Source: Candidatus Dormiibacterota bacterium
GTDB lineage: Bacteria > Chloroflexota > Dormibacteria > Dormibacterales > Dormibacteraceae
DNA length: 64,000 nt
Direction: 5' to 3'
Assembly: GCA_003169845.1 (NCBI GenBank)
Contig: PNAG01000028.1
Location: forward strand, 207,490 to 271,489
The notes below the pieces were generated by a model, which searched no databases, was not told the origin of the DNA, and was given only the letters and a program-made list of their open reading frames with translations. Of the stretch, positions 33,955-42,788 are shown piece by piece. How positions within the stretch are numbered: position 1 is the stretch's first letter; each line of letters opens with the position of its first letter. A program made the position numbers and the translations under genes.

Positions 33955-35208
33955 TCAACGTGAAGACTCGGTCGCGGCGGCGGCTAGCCGTGTGGTCTCG
34001 ACGGAGATCACCTCGATCTCACCGTCCTCAGCCGCGTCGATGCGGCCGAGGTGGCGATTGCCCGCGAGCAGCACAACGAGGGCGAGGACGATGGTCGCCG
34101 CCCCAACGAAGAAAGGCACGTGAGGGTTGAACATCTCGCCGAGCCGGGCCGCCAGATAGGGCGCGATGGCTCCGCCGATGAAGCGAACGAAGCTGTAGCC
34201 GGCCGACGCGATCGGTCGCGCGACGACCGACACCTTCATCACCCCCTGTGTGATCAGCGCGTTGTTGACACCAAGGAACAGCCCTGAAACGACGACCACC
34301 GCGATCAAGGTCGGCCGAGACGTCGTGAAGACGCCGGCGATCAGCATCAGGATCGCGATCGCCGCCAGGACCACGTGGGTGGTCCTCAAGGTGCCGAATC
34401 GCGCGCGGAGACGGGGGGCCACGAACACCGAGGTCAGCGCGACGCCGATACCCCATCCGAAGAAGACCAGCCCGAGGCCGTGCGCGTCCAGACCGAGCGG
34501 AAACGGTGTGTAGGCGAACAGGGTGAAAAAGCCGAAGTTGTAGCAGAGCGCGGTGAGGGACATCGTGCGCAGACCAGGTTCGCGAAGCGCGCGCAGCGGC
34601 GCGAGGATCGACACCCGATGAGCCGGCCTTTCGGTCTTGGGCAGCGTGACGACCGTGGCCACCAGCGCGACCACCATGAGGCAGCTCGCTCCAAAGAAGG
34701 GTCCGCGCCAGCTGATGCCGCCGAGCACCCCTCCGAGGATCGGACCGGTCGCGATCCCGATCCCGATCGCCGCCTCGTACAGGTTGATGGCGGAGCCGAT
34801 TCCGCCGCGGGCGGCGCCCACGATGGCAGCGAGCGCGGTCGCGACGAATAGGGCGTTGCCAACTCCCCAACCAGCCCGGAACCCGACGATTTGAGAGATC
34901 GATCCTGAGGCGCCGGCCAGCGCGCTGAACGCGATGATGAGGACAAGTCCGGCGATCATCGTCCGCTTGATCCCGATCCAGCTCGAGACGGTGCTCGTCA
35001 CCAGCATGGCGAGTGCCATGCACAGGATGTAGCTGGTGAACAGCAGCTCCACCTGAGACGGCGTCGCTTGCAACTGCCTGGCCAGCGTCGGCAGGATGGG
35101 ATCGACGAGGCCAAGACCCATGAAGGCGATGACGCAGGCGAACGCCACTGCCCAGACGACGCGCGGCTGCCCGCCCAGGCCGGCGCTAGGCGAGCGCCGC
35201 GACAGCAT
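33955..35208 (-). CDS. MFS transporter (drug-efflux type)
   Basis: ATG at 35208 (MLSRRSPSAG) is chosen because GGAGGAG lies just upstream; the track start is 20 codons earlier. About 417 aa with 12 predicted helices; the motif-A-like loop between helices 2 and 3 is SSWIGIKRTMIAG. The sequence GLVDPILPTLARQLQATPSQVEL is typical of DHA1-type efflux pumps. It overlaps the upstream marR-like gene by 23 nt. The pair is a classical MarR-controlled efflux operon. Substrate unknown. Confidence 0.87.
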   Translation of the reverse strand: MLSRRSPSAGLGGQPRVVWAVAFACVIAFMGLGLVDPILPTLARQLQATPSQVELLFTSYILCMALAMLVTSTVSSWIGIKRTMIAGLVLIIAFSALAGASGSISQIVGFRAGWGVGNALFVATALAAIVGAARGGIGSAINLYEAAIGIGIATGPILGGVLGGISWRGPFFGASCLMVVALVATVVTLPKTERPAHRVSILAPLRALREPGLRTMSLTALCYNFGFFTLFAYTPFPLGLDAHGLGLVFFGWGIGVALTSVFVAPRLRARFGTLRTTHVVLAAIAILMLIAGVFTTSRPTLIAVVVVSGLFLGVNNALITQGVMKVSVVARPIASAGYSFVRFIGGAIAPYLAARLGEMFNPHVPFFVGAATIVLALVVLLAGNRHLGRIDAAEDGEIEVISVETTRLAAAATESSR

Positions 35209-35647
35209 TTCGCTCCTCCATCGTCTTGAGTAGCCGCGCCAGCGCCGGCAGCGCCGCTGCAATCGCAACCCTGTCTTGCGCCTTGAGGTCGTTTAGAGCA
35301 CGCTCGAGGCTCTCAGATCGCCGCTCGATCAGCCGCCCGAGGCAGCGACGCCCAGGGGCGGTGATCGACACGAGCACGGTCCGTCCGTCGCTCCCATCTC
35401 CTGTCCGCTTCACGAGACCGTCGGCCACGAGGCGGCCGATGAGGTCCGACATGGTCGGCTGTGCCACCTGCTCGGCCAGTGCGAGATCGGTGAGGCGCCG
35501 AGCCCCATCCCGGTCGAGCGTCGCCAGCGTGCGCGCCCGCGCCAGGCTGACTCCTGCCTCCACGACATCGCGCCGGAGGCGCGAGTTGAGACGGGAGATC
35601 GCGTCCCCGAGGTCGCCGGCCAGACGGGAATCAGGCGGGGACGGCAC
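35186..35647 (-). CDS. MarR-family transcriptional regulator
   Basis: GTG at 35647 is chosen: a TAAAAT box ends 7 nt upstream and a perfect palindrome covers the promoter, so the longer TTG ORF would place the operator inside the gene. 153 aa with the winged helix (RRLTDLALAEQVAQPTMSDLIGRLVADGLVKR, wing GSDGRTVLVSIT). It probably represses itself and the co-transcribed MFS pump until a ligand binds. Confidence 0.88.
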   Translation of the reverse strand: MPSPPDSRLAGDLGDAISRLNSRLRRDVVEAGVSLARARTLATLDRDGARRLTDLALAEQVAQPTMSDLIGRLVADGLVKRTGDGSDGRTVLVSITAPGRRCLGRLIERRSESLERALNDLKAQDRVAIAAALPALARLLKTMEERNAVAALA

Positions 35648-35658
35648 GCGGGCTATTT

Positions 35659-35677
35659 TACATAGACCACCTATGTA
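35659..35677 (-). promoter_or_regulatory. MarR operator palindrome overlapping a leaderless promoter
   Basis: TACATAG-ACCAC-CTATGTA is a perfect 7-bp inverted repeat. On the minus strand it runs into TATGTAAAAT, the -10 region, which ends 7 nt before the GTG start. This is the expected arrangement for autorepression. Confidence 0.75.
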
Positions 35678-35783
35678 TCCGCGGGAGCGTGGTCGTCCAT
35701 CGTTCCTCGTCCTCTCGCCGGGATCCGTCAAGACGCTGACGTAAGTGATCCAACGGATGTGACAGCGACGTTGATGCGGATCG

Positions 35784-37649
35784 TCAGCGGACGAACGTGA
35801 AGAACCTGTGCCCGCGTCGCCACGGCGCTGGGGCGGCGCCCAGGCGCATCGTTCCGATACCCGAAAGGCTGGCGTTGTCGGGCGCGTCGAAACTCAGTTC
35901 CTCGAACCCGCTCTCGACCAACCATCGGCGAATTTCTCGATTGAGGTCGGGCTCGCGTCGGTGGCGCGTCCAGATGACCGCCGCTCCCCGATTGCAGAGC
36001 ATGGACAACGTTCGCACCGTGTTCTCGACGTCCGCGCCGGACACATTGCCAAAGATCCCGCAGGCCAAAACAACGTCTGCGGGCACGAACGACTCGTAGA
36101 TGTCGCTTTTGGAGGCGTCGCCTTCGATGACCTCCAACGACGTCAGTCCCGCATCCGTGGCCGCCTCGCGCGCCAGGCTCACGTTTGCGGGATCCAACTC
36201 GACCAGGACTCCTCTCACATCTGACCGCCTCTCGTGTCCAGGCAGCACCCCGATGACGTCACGCCCCTGGCCCGCACACATGCTGATGAGCCGGATGGGG
36301 CCTGCCGGCGCTGCGGAAAGCAGCTCACCGAGTCGGTGCTGGACAATCCGAAGGCGCTCCGCCAGGGGGCTGGTCGGGTCGTCGTACTGCTCATGCCAGG
36401 ATCGGTAGTCTCGAAGCAATTCCGATCTGATTGTGGCGCGCCAGGTCAGGCGACGATGGTGATCGAGTTCGCCCCAGTGTCGAATGCGGTTACTGCCGAC
36501 TCGGATCGCGAGGATCACGAGCAGAGCCGGGACGATGAGGAATGCCGAGCGAAGCCCAATCGCATCGGACAGCTGCGCCAGCAGAAAAGGCGCACCGCCG
36601 ATCGCGATTCCTGAAGCCAGGGCCGCCCGCGCTGCGGCACGGTCCGGCGCCTGCGGCCAGGCCGCCACCACCCGGCTCACGGTCGTCGGATAGAGAAGGG
36701 CGACTCCGAGGCCGGCCAGGAGCAGGCCGGCACCGGCGAGTGCGAGCGTCGGCGCGGCCCAGAACAGCACGAAGCCGGCCGCCGCGATTGCGGTGCATGC
36801 GAGCACGAGAACACGCGGTTCATGGATCCGGCGGATGATCCGTGCCGACAGGGCGCGGGCGGTGGCCATGCCGACCAGGAACAGCGCCGCCACCGCGGGC
36901 GCCTGGCTGAGTGATGCATGGTCCCAGGTAATCACGGCGGATGCGGCCCAGAAGACAAAGCAGAACTCCACGCTCACGGACAGCAGCAGGTCCACCCAGC
37001 GGCCGAGCATGGGCGCCGCCGTGCTGGACTGCGAGGCCGTGATGGAGCTGGGGGCATTCGGAAGTACGAGCCGCCATACAGGCAAGGTGAGGGCGGCGAG
37101 CGCCACGAGGGGAGCAACCAGGTAGCCGGCTCGCCATCCGAGGCCCGCCGCGAGCGCTGCCGCGACGGCCAGCGGCGCAAGGACCGACGCTGCGCTCGCC
37201 AGGCCGTTGGCCTCACCGATCGTCGCGGCCGGCGCGCGTGGCTGCATCGCGGCCAGCAGCGCGGGGACCAGCTGGATCAACAGCGCCGCGCCCAGGCCGA
37301 GCGACAGCGCGCCGAGCAGCGTCGTGACCCGCGACGGCGCGGCGATCAACAGCCCGCCCAGCATCATTCCGGCAACGGACAGCCGGAGCGCCGCGGCTCG
37401 CCCGATCCGGCCGACAAACTGTCCACCGGCCAGGCCGACCACGAGCAGCCCCAAAGCGAAGAGGCTGGGGTAGAACGCCACCTGTCCGCGGGTGACGCCG
37501 AGCTCCTTTTGAAGCGGGGCGAGCACAGCTCCCATTCCGTTGAGCAGGAAGGCCATGCTGCTGAACACCACGTAGAGCAGCCACGTGCTGTAGCCGCGCG
37601 ACAGCCGTCTGGGGCGGTCCACGATCGGGAACCTAACACGCACCCGCAC
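35784..37649 (-). CDS. MFS transporter fused to a SAM-dependent methyltransferase
   Basis: A 621-aa protein. Residues about 20-385 contain 12 hydrophobic helices of an MFS permease (YSTWLLYVVFSSMAFLLNGM at the start). After a linker (YRSWHEQYDDPTSPLAERL) residues about 400-621 form a soluble class I methyltransferase: motif I LISMCAGQGRDVIGVL, motif II VLVELDPANVSLA, EVIEGDASKSD, DVVLACGIFGNVS. The two parts are normally separate proteins. There is no stop or frameshift at the joint. A transporter that modifies or exports a methylated small molecule is one reading; the substrate is unknown. Confidence 0.85.
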   Translation of the reverse strand: MRVRVRFPIVDRPRRLSRGYSTWLLYVVFSSMAFLLNGMGAVLAPLQKELGVTRGQVAFYPSLFALGLLVVGLAGGQFVGRIGRAAALRLSVAGMMLGGLLIAAPSRVTTLLGALSLGLGAALLIQLVPALLAAMQPRAPAATIGEANGLASAASVLAPLAVAAALAAGLGWRAGYLVAPLVALAALTLPVWRLVLPNAPSSITASQSSTAAPMLGRWVDLLLSVSVEFCFVFWAASAVITWDHASLSQAPAVAALFLVGMATARALSARIIRRIHEPRVLVLACTAIAAAGFVLFWAAPTLALAGAGLLLAGLGVALLYPTTVSRVVAAWPQAPDRAAARAALASGIAIGGAPFLLAQLSDAIGLRSAFLIVPALLVILAIRVGSNRIRHWGELDHHRRLTWRATIRSELLRDYRSWHEQYDDPTSPLAERLRIVQHRLGELLSAAPAGPIRLISMCAGQGRDVIGVLPGHERRSDVRGVLVELDPANVSLAREAATDAGLTSLEVIEGDASKSDIYESFVPADVVLACGIFGNVSGADVENTVRTLSMLCNRGAAVIWTRHRREPDLNREIRRWLVESGFEELSFDAPDNASLSGIGTMRLGAAPAPWRRGHRFFTFVR

Positions 37650-37704
37650 GACTAGAGAGAACGGCTAGACAGCCGCCCAGCAGAGCCGGCGATTTGGGAG
37701 CGCG

Positions 37705-38676
<972 letters not shown>

Positions 38677-38709
38677 GTTGATAACAACCGTCCGTGCTGA
38701 CCGCCTTAT

Positions 38710-39273
38710 TCACTCGGGCTTGAACGCGCAGCCGTTGATGTGATCGTCCACGACGCCGACGGCTTGCAGCAGCGAAAGGACAATCGTGGAGCCCACGAAC
38801 GTGAATCCCCGGCGCTTGAGGTCCTTGCTGATGCGGTCGGATAGCTCGGTGGTGGGACGGAGGTCGGCGAGAGTTCTGGGGTGGTTGACGATCCTGGTTC
38901 CGTCGACCCAGTTCCAGAGATAGGTGGCGAAGGACCCGAACTCGGATTGCACACGGATAAAGGCCTGCGCATTGGTTCGGGCGCCGTAGATCTTGAGGCG
39001 GTTCCGGATGATCGAAGGGTCCTCGCGCAGCCGCTCGAGCCGCCGGTCGTCGAACGCCGCCACCTTGACAGGATCGAAGTTGGCAAAGGCGCGCCGATAC
39101 CCGTCGCGGCGATTGAGGATGGTGACCCAGGAAAGGCCGGCCTGCGCGCCTTCGAGGATCAGCATTTCGAAGAGGTGGCGGTCGTCGTGCGACGGGACGC
39201 CCCATTCGCGGTCGTGGTAGTCACGCATGGCCGCAGAGCCATCCGCCCACGGGCATCTCCGCGGCTCAGTCAT
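38710..39273 (-). CDS. tag: DNA-3-methyladenine glycosylase I
   Basis: ATG at 39273 (MTEPRRCPWADGS) gives 187 aa, the usual size; the track ORF adds 55 upstream residues from a disrupted neighbour. Family features: CPWADG, YHDREWGVPSHDD, LFEMLILEGAQAGLSWVTIL, and the zinc-binding ending HINGCAF. The N-terminal Cys, the His of YHD and the C-terminal His and Cys match the Tag zinc site. It excises 3-methyladenine from alkylated DNA. Confidence 0.93.
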   Translation of the reverse strand: MTEPRRCPWADGSAAMRDYHDREWGVPSHDDRHLFEMLILEGAQAGLSWVTILNRRDGYRRAFANFDPVKVAAFDDRRLERLREDPSIIRNRLKIYGARTNAQAFIRVQSEFGSFATYLWNWVDGTRIVNHPRTLADLRPTTELSDRISKDLKRRGFTFVGSTIVLSLLQAVGVVDDHINGCAFKPE

Positions 39274-39337
39274 AGAGGGGCAGGTTAGTGGTCCGGCCCA
39301 AGAGAAGGTGCTGAGAAAAGGGCGAGACCGGACGCTC

Positions 39338-39508
39338 CTACAGCGCTCCGTCGACGTAGAGGCCGACCTTCTCGTTGTAAAAGCAGAGCAGGCTCTCGAT
39401 CTTGGGAATCTCCGGAATCGGGGGGCATGGCTCCACACGAAGTCGCGGTACGCTTTGTCGCCCAGCCGCGGCCTGTGCCGATGGCTGCAGTTACGGCCAC
39501 ATCTTTGT
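39338..39508 (-). pseudogene. Remnant of a DUF427-domain gene (5' truncated, frameshifted)
   Basis: Minus-strand reading gives LGDKAYRDFVWSHA in one frame and, after a run of six C, PPIPEIPKIESLLCFYNEKV then LYVDGAL and a stop in the next frame. Joined, this matches the C-terminal end of DUF427 proteins. One extra C in the run would restore the frame. The 5' portion is missing: the frame runs back into the modC stop codon. It is therefore a decayed gene fragment, with the homopolymer slip possibly a sequencing artefact. Confidence 0.65.
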
Positions 39509-39510
39509 GG

Positions 39511-40563
39511 TCAGGCCGGATAGACCCCCACATCGGTCGATTTGAAGGAGAGCCAGACCACTTCCCCCTCGATCAGGTCCAGCTCCTTGAGTGCGCCCGG
39601 CGTCACCTCCGCCACCAGGGGGACCTCACCGTCGATCCGGACGCGCACCCGGTTGCCCATCAGCTCGATGTTGCTGGCCCGCCCCTGCCACACGTTGCGC
39701 GGGCTCCCTTCGGGGTGCGTCCTGTGAAGGGCGACCGCGCGCGGGTGAATCACCGCGAACACCTCGCCCGACTCGGCGGCGGCGACCGAGACCACCGGTC
39801 CGCCTGGGAGCCGCACGATTCCATGGTCGGCTTCTCCCTGGAGCAGGTTCACTCCAACGAGGTCGGCGACGTACTGGGACCTTGGGCGTTCGGTGACCTC
39901 CGCCGGTGTGCCCGTCTGCACTAGATGCCCCTTCTCCATGACGATCAGGCGATCCGCAAGCGCCACCGCCTCGAGCGGATCGTGGGTCACGAGCAGCCGG
40001 ATTCCCCGGAATGACGCCAGGTGGCGCTTCAGGTCGCGGCGGACCTCGGCCCGAGTGGTCACGTCGAGCGCGGCCAGCGGCTCATCGAGCAGGAGGAGTC
40101 GCGGATCCGGCGCGAGCGCGCGGACCAGCGCCACACGCTGGCGCTGGCCTCCGGACAGCTCCGCCGGCTTCGCGCGTGCGTAGGGTTTCAAGCCAACCCG
40201 CTCCAGCCATTCGCCTGCTTTTTCGGCGGCCTCCCGCCGCGGTGTGCCGCGCGAGCGGAGGCCGAACGCGACGTTGTCGAGGACGCTGAGGTGGGGAAAG
40301 AGGAGATAGTCCTGAAACACGAAACCGATCGGCCGCCGCTCCGTGGGGAGGTACTGCCCGGTGGCAGTGTCTTCGAGCACCCGTCCGTCGAGGCGGACAT
40401 GTCCTGACCTGAATGGAACCAGCCCGGCGACAGCCCGGAGAAGGGTGGTCTTCCCTGCCCCATTCGGGCCCAGCAGTGCGACGACCTCGCCCTCCTCGAT
40501 CGTGAGTTCCATGTCGAGGTCGAGCGGGCCGAGAGTGAGCCGGATCGACGCATCGAGGCTCAC
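39511..40563 (-). CDS. modC: Molybdate ABC transporter ATP-binding protein ModC
   Basis: GTG at 40563 overlaps the modB stop (GTGA), giving 350 aa; the 492-aa track ORF has an out-of-frame N-terminus. It shows Walker A LLGPNGAGKTTLL, Q-loop FVFQDYLLFPHL, signature LSGGQRQRVALVRAL, Walker B LLLLDEPLAALD and H-loop LLVTHDP. A C-terminal TOBE-type molybdate-sensing region spans about 285-350 (NVWQGRASNIELMGNRVRV). It powers oxyanion import. Confidence 0.93.
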   Translation of the reverse strand: MSLDASIRLTLGPLDLDMELTIEEGEVVALLGPNGAGKTTLLRAVAGLVPFRSGHVRLDGRVLEDTATGQYLPTERRPIGFVFQDYLLFPHLSVLDNVAFGLRSRGTPRREAAEKAGEWLERVGLKPYARAKPAELSGGQRQRVALVRALAPDPRLLLLDEPLAALDVTTRAEVRRDLKRHLASFRGIRLLVTHDPLEAVALADRLIVMEKGHLVQTGTPAEVTERPRSQYVADLVGVNLLQGEADHGIVRLPGGPVVSVAAAESGEVFAVIHPRAVALHRTHPEGSPRNVWQGRASNIELMGNRVRVRIDGEVPLVAEVTPGALKELDLIEGEVVWLSFKSTDVGVYPA

Positions 40564-41339
40564 GCCGAGCCGAGCCAGCGGTGCCTGAGTCCGACCAGCA
40601 CCGCCAGCGAGATCACCAGCAGGACCAGGCTCAGGATGAACGAGGTGTTTGTATCCAGGAGGAGGTAGACCGCAAGCGGCATCGTCTGCGTGACACCGGG
40701 AAAGTTGCCCGCGAAGGTGATGGTGGCGCCGAACTCGCCGAGCGCCCGAGCCCAGCACAGGACCGCGCCCGCGAACAGCGATGGGCCGATGAGAGGGAGG
40801 GTCACCCGGGTGAACACCCTCCAGCGGCTCGCGCCCAGGGCACGCGCGGCCTCCTCGTAGCGGCGGTCCATCGAGCGCAGGCCCGCCTCCACAGTAAGAA
40901 TGAGGAACGGCATCGCGACGAACGTCTCCGCCATCACGACGCCGACGGTCGTGAACGGCAGGGTAATGCCGAAGGTGGTGTCCAGCCACGATCCGAACAG
41001 GCCGCGTCTGCCGAAGGCGAGCAGGAGGGCGATGCCGCCCACGACCGGAGGAAGCACCATCGGCAGGGTGGTCAACGCGCGGAGCAGGTCTCGACCTGGG
41101 AACTCAACTCGCGCGTAGATCCAGGCCAGCGGCACCCCGAGCAGCAGCCCCGCCGCGGTCGCGGATAGCGAGGCGAGCAAAGACAGCTTCAGGGCGTCGA
41201 CAGTTTCGGGCGCGGTCAGCGCGGTGACCGCGTCCCGCCACGGAGACCGGACGATCAGCCCCACCAAAGGCAGGATGAAGAAAGCAGCGCCGATCGCCGC
41301 GAGCACGACGACGACGATCGGGACGCGTTCCCGCCTCAC
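40560..41339 (-). CDS. modB: Molybdate ABC transporter permease ModB
   Basis: GTG at 41339 (MRRERVPIVV) follows the modA stop by 7 nt; upstream codons of the track ORF overlap modA. 259 aa with six hydrophobic helices and the ABC-coupling EAA loop YEEAARALGASRWRVFTRVTLPLI. The segment GEFGATITFAGNFPGVTQTMPLAVY is highly characteristic of ModB. It forms the membrane channel. Confidence 0.93.
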   Translation of the reverse strand: MRRERVPIVVVVLAAIGAAFFILPLVGLIVRSPWRDAVTALTAPETVDALKLSLLASLSATAAGLLLGVPLAWIYARVEFPGRDLLRALTTLPMVLPPVVGGIALLLAFGRRGLFGSWLDTTFGITLPFTTVGVVMAETFVAMPFLILTVEAGLRSMDRRYEEAARALGASRWRVFTRVTLPLIGPSLFAGAVLCWARALGEFGATITFAGNFPGVTQTMPLAVYLLLDTNTSFILSLVLLVISLAVLVGLRHRWLGSA

Positions 41340-41346
41340 CTGCGGA

Positions 41347-42135
41347 TTAAGCGGCTGAGAGGAAGCCAAAGCTCGCCAGCATCGACTGGCCGGTGGTAGA
41401 GAGGACGTAGGCGATGAATGCATCGGCAGCGGCCGAATTCTTCGTGCCTTTGACCGCAACCATGGGATAGGTCGCGATCACGTTGTCGGCGGTCGGGATC
41501 TGGATGCCCTGCACCTTGTTACCGGCCGCATTGATGTCGGTCGTGTAGACGATGCCTGCGTCGGCCTCGCCAAGCTCGATCTTGCTGATCACCGCGGTGA
41601 CGCTTGTCTCGAGGCTCTTCGGGGTGACCTTGACGCCCGCGGTCGCCAGGGCTTGAAGCGAGTACTTCCCGGCCGGCACGGTGGGTCCCTCCGAAATGTA
41701 GATCACGCCAGGCTTGGCCAGGTCGGCCAGTTTCGTGATGCCCTTGGGGTTGCCGGGCGCCACCACGATCTCCAGCTGGTTGTGGGCAAAAACCCTGGAC
41801 GTGCCCATCGTGAAGCCGTCTGCCGACAACTTGTCCATGCTCGTCGTGTCGGCTGAGGCGAAGACGTCGGCCGGCGCACCCTGCTCGATCTGGGTCACCA
41901 GTGTCGGCGTACCGGCATAGATGAGATTCACACCGACCCCAGGGTTAGCCCTGTGAAACGAGGTGCCTAGAGCGTTGAAGGAGGCGTTCAACGACGCCGC
42001 CGCGAAGACCGAGATGTACCCGCTCAACGAGGTGGATGTGGATGAATTCGATGCGGCGTTCCCTCCGCTTCCGCATGCGGCGAGAAACGCGGCCGCCACG
42101 ATCAACAACGAGACCCGACTGCGCATCCGCCCCAC
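41347..42135 (-). CDS. modA: Molybdate ABC transporter substrate-binding lipoprotein ModA
   Basis: 262 aa with signal peptide and lipobox LAAC at about residues 18-21 (start could also be the Met three codons on). Oxyanion-binding signatures: ISVFAAASLNASFNALG, ADVFASADTTSMDKL, NQLEIVVAPGN, AGIVYTTDINAAG. It captures molybdate or tungstate outside the membrane and delivers it to ModB. First transporter gene after the regulator. Confidence 0.93.
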   Translation of the reverse strand: MGRMRSRVSLLIVAAAFLAACGSGGNAASNSSTSTSLSGYISVFAAASLNASFNALGTSFHRANPGVGVNLIYAGTPTLVTQIEQGAPADVFASADTTSMDKLSADGFTMGTSRVFAHNQLEIVVAPGNPKGITKLADLAKPGVIYISEGPTVPAGKYSLQALATAGVKVTPKSLETSVTAVISKIELGEADAGIVYTTDINAAGNKVQGIQIPTADNVIATYPMVAVKGTKNSAAADAFIAYVLSTTGQSMLASFGFLSAA

Positions 42136-42137
42136 CC

Positions 42138-42542
42138 TCAGCTGCGCGGCAGCTCGATCCCGACATTAGTTGCTTTGACGGACGCGACAGCCACGACGCC
42201 AGGTTTCAGCCCGAGCTCGTCAGCGGATTCCCTTGTGATCAGCGACACGATCCGGTGCGGGCCCGCCTGCATCTCGACCTGTGCGGCCACGCCGTCCTTG
42301 ATCACGCGCGTGATGATTCCTGTGAAACGGTTGCGGGCGGATTCGCTCGCCGCCGCCGGAGGATCCGGGCGGGGCAAGGCCGCCATGTAACGGGCGAGCG
42401 CAACCCCGTCGATCTGCCGCTGACCTCCAGCCGACCGGCCCGTCTTGATATGGCCGGAATCGATCAAACGTCTCACCGTGTCCGGGCTGACCCGCAGCAG
42501 CTCGGCAGCCTGGCCGATCCTCAAGTGCGTGGTCACGATCAA
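42138..42542 (-). CDS. Molybdate-responsive regulator: excisionase-type HTH plus single TOBE (Mop) domain
   Basis: 134 aa starting at TTG (or GTG two codons later). Residues 5-55 form a MerR/excisionase-like helix-turn-helix (RIGQAAELLRVSPDTVRRLIDSGHI). Residues 70-134 form a molybdopterin-binding Mop/TOBE fold (ARNRFTGIITRVIKDGVAAQVEM, SLITRESADELGL). The domain pairing differs from E. coli ModE, which has a winged helix and two TOBE domains. It lies 2 nt upstream of modA, so it likely senses molybdate and controls this operon. The 246-bp spacer upstream to the next gene holds no recognised feature. Confidence 0.85.
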   Translation of the reverse strand: MIVTTHLRIGQAAELLRVSPDTVRRLIDSGHIKTGRSAGGQRQIDGVALARYMAALPRPDPPAAASESARNRFTGIITRVIKDGVAAQVEMQAGPHRIVSLITRESADELGLKPGVVAVASVKATNVGIELPRS

Positions 42543-42788
42543 ACAATAGCAAATGCGGCATTCTCAAGCTGTGGAAGGCTATTAGCCGAGGTGTTGGGAT
42601 CATTTACCTTGGGTCTGCGAGATTGTGGTACGGCACTGTTGCGCGTAAAAGCGAATCTCGAGAAGACCCGGACACGTGTCTCGGACTGCCTGCCTTCGCG
42701 TACGGGCCGGGCAGCCTGGCGGTGGCGCACCAGGCGAACGAGTTCGTCGACCTGCAGCCGCCGAAGAATTCGAGGATAGGAAGGCCGG

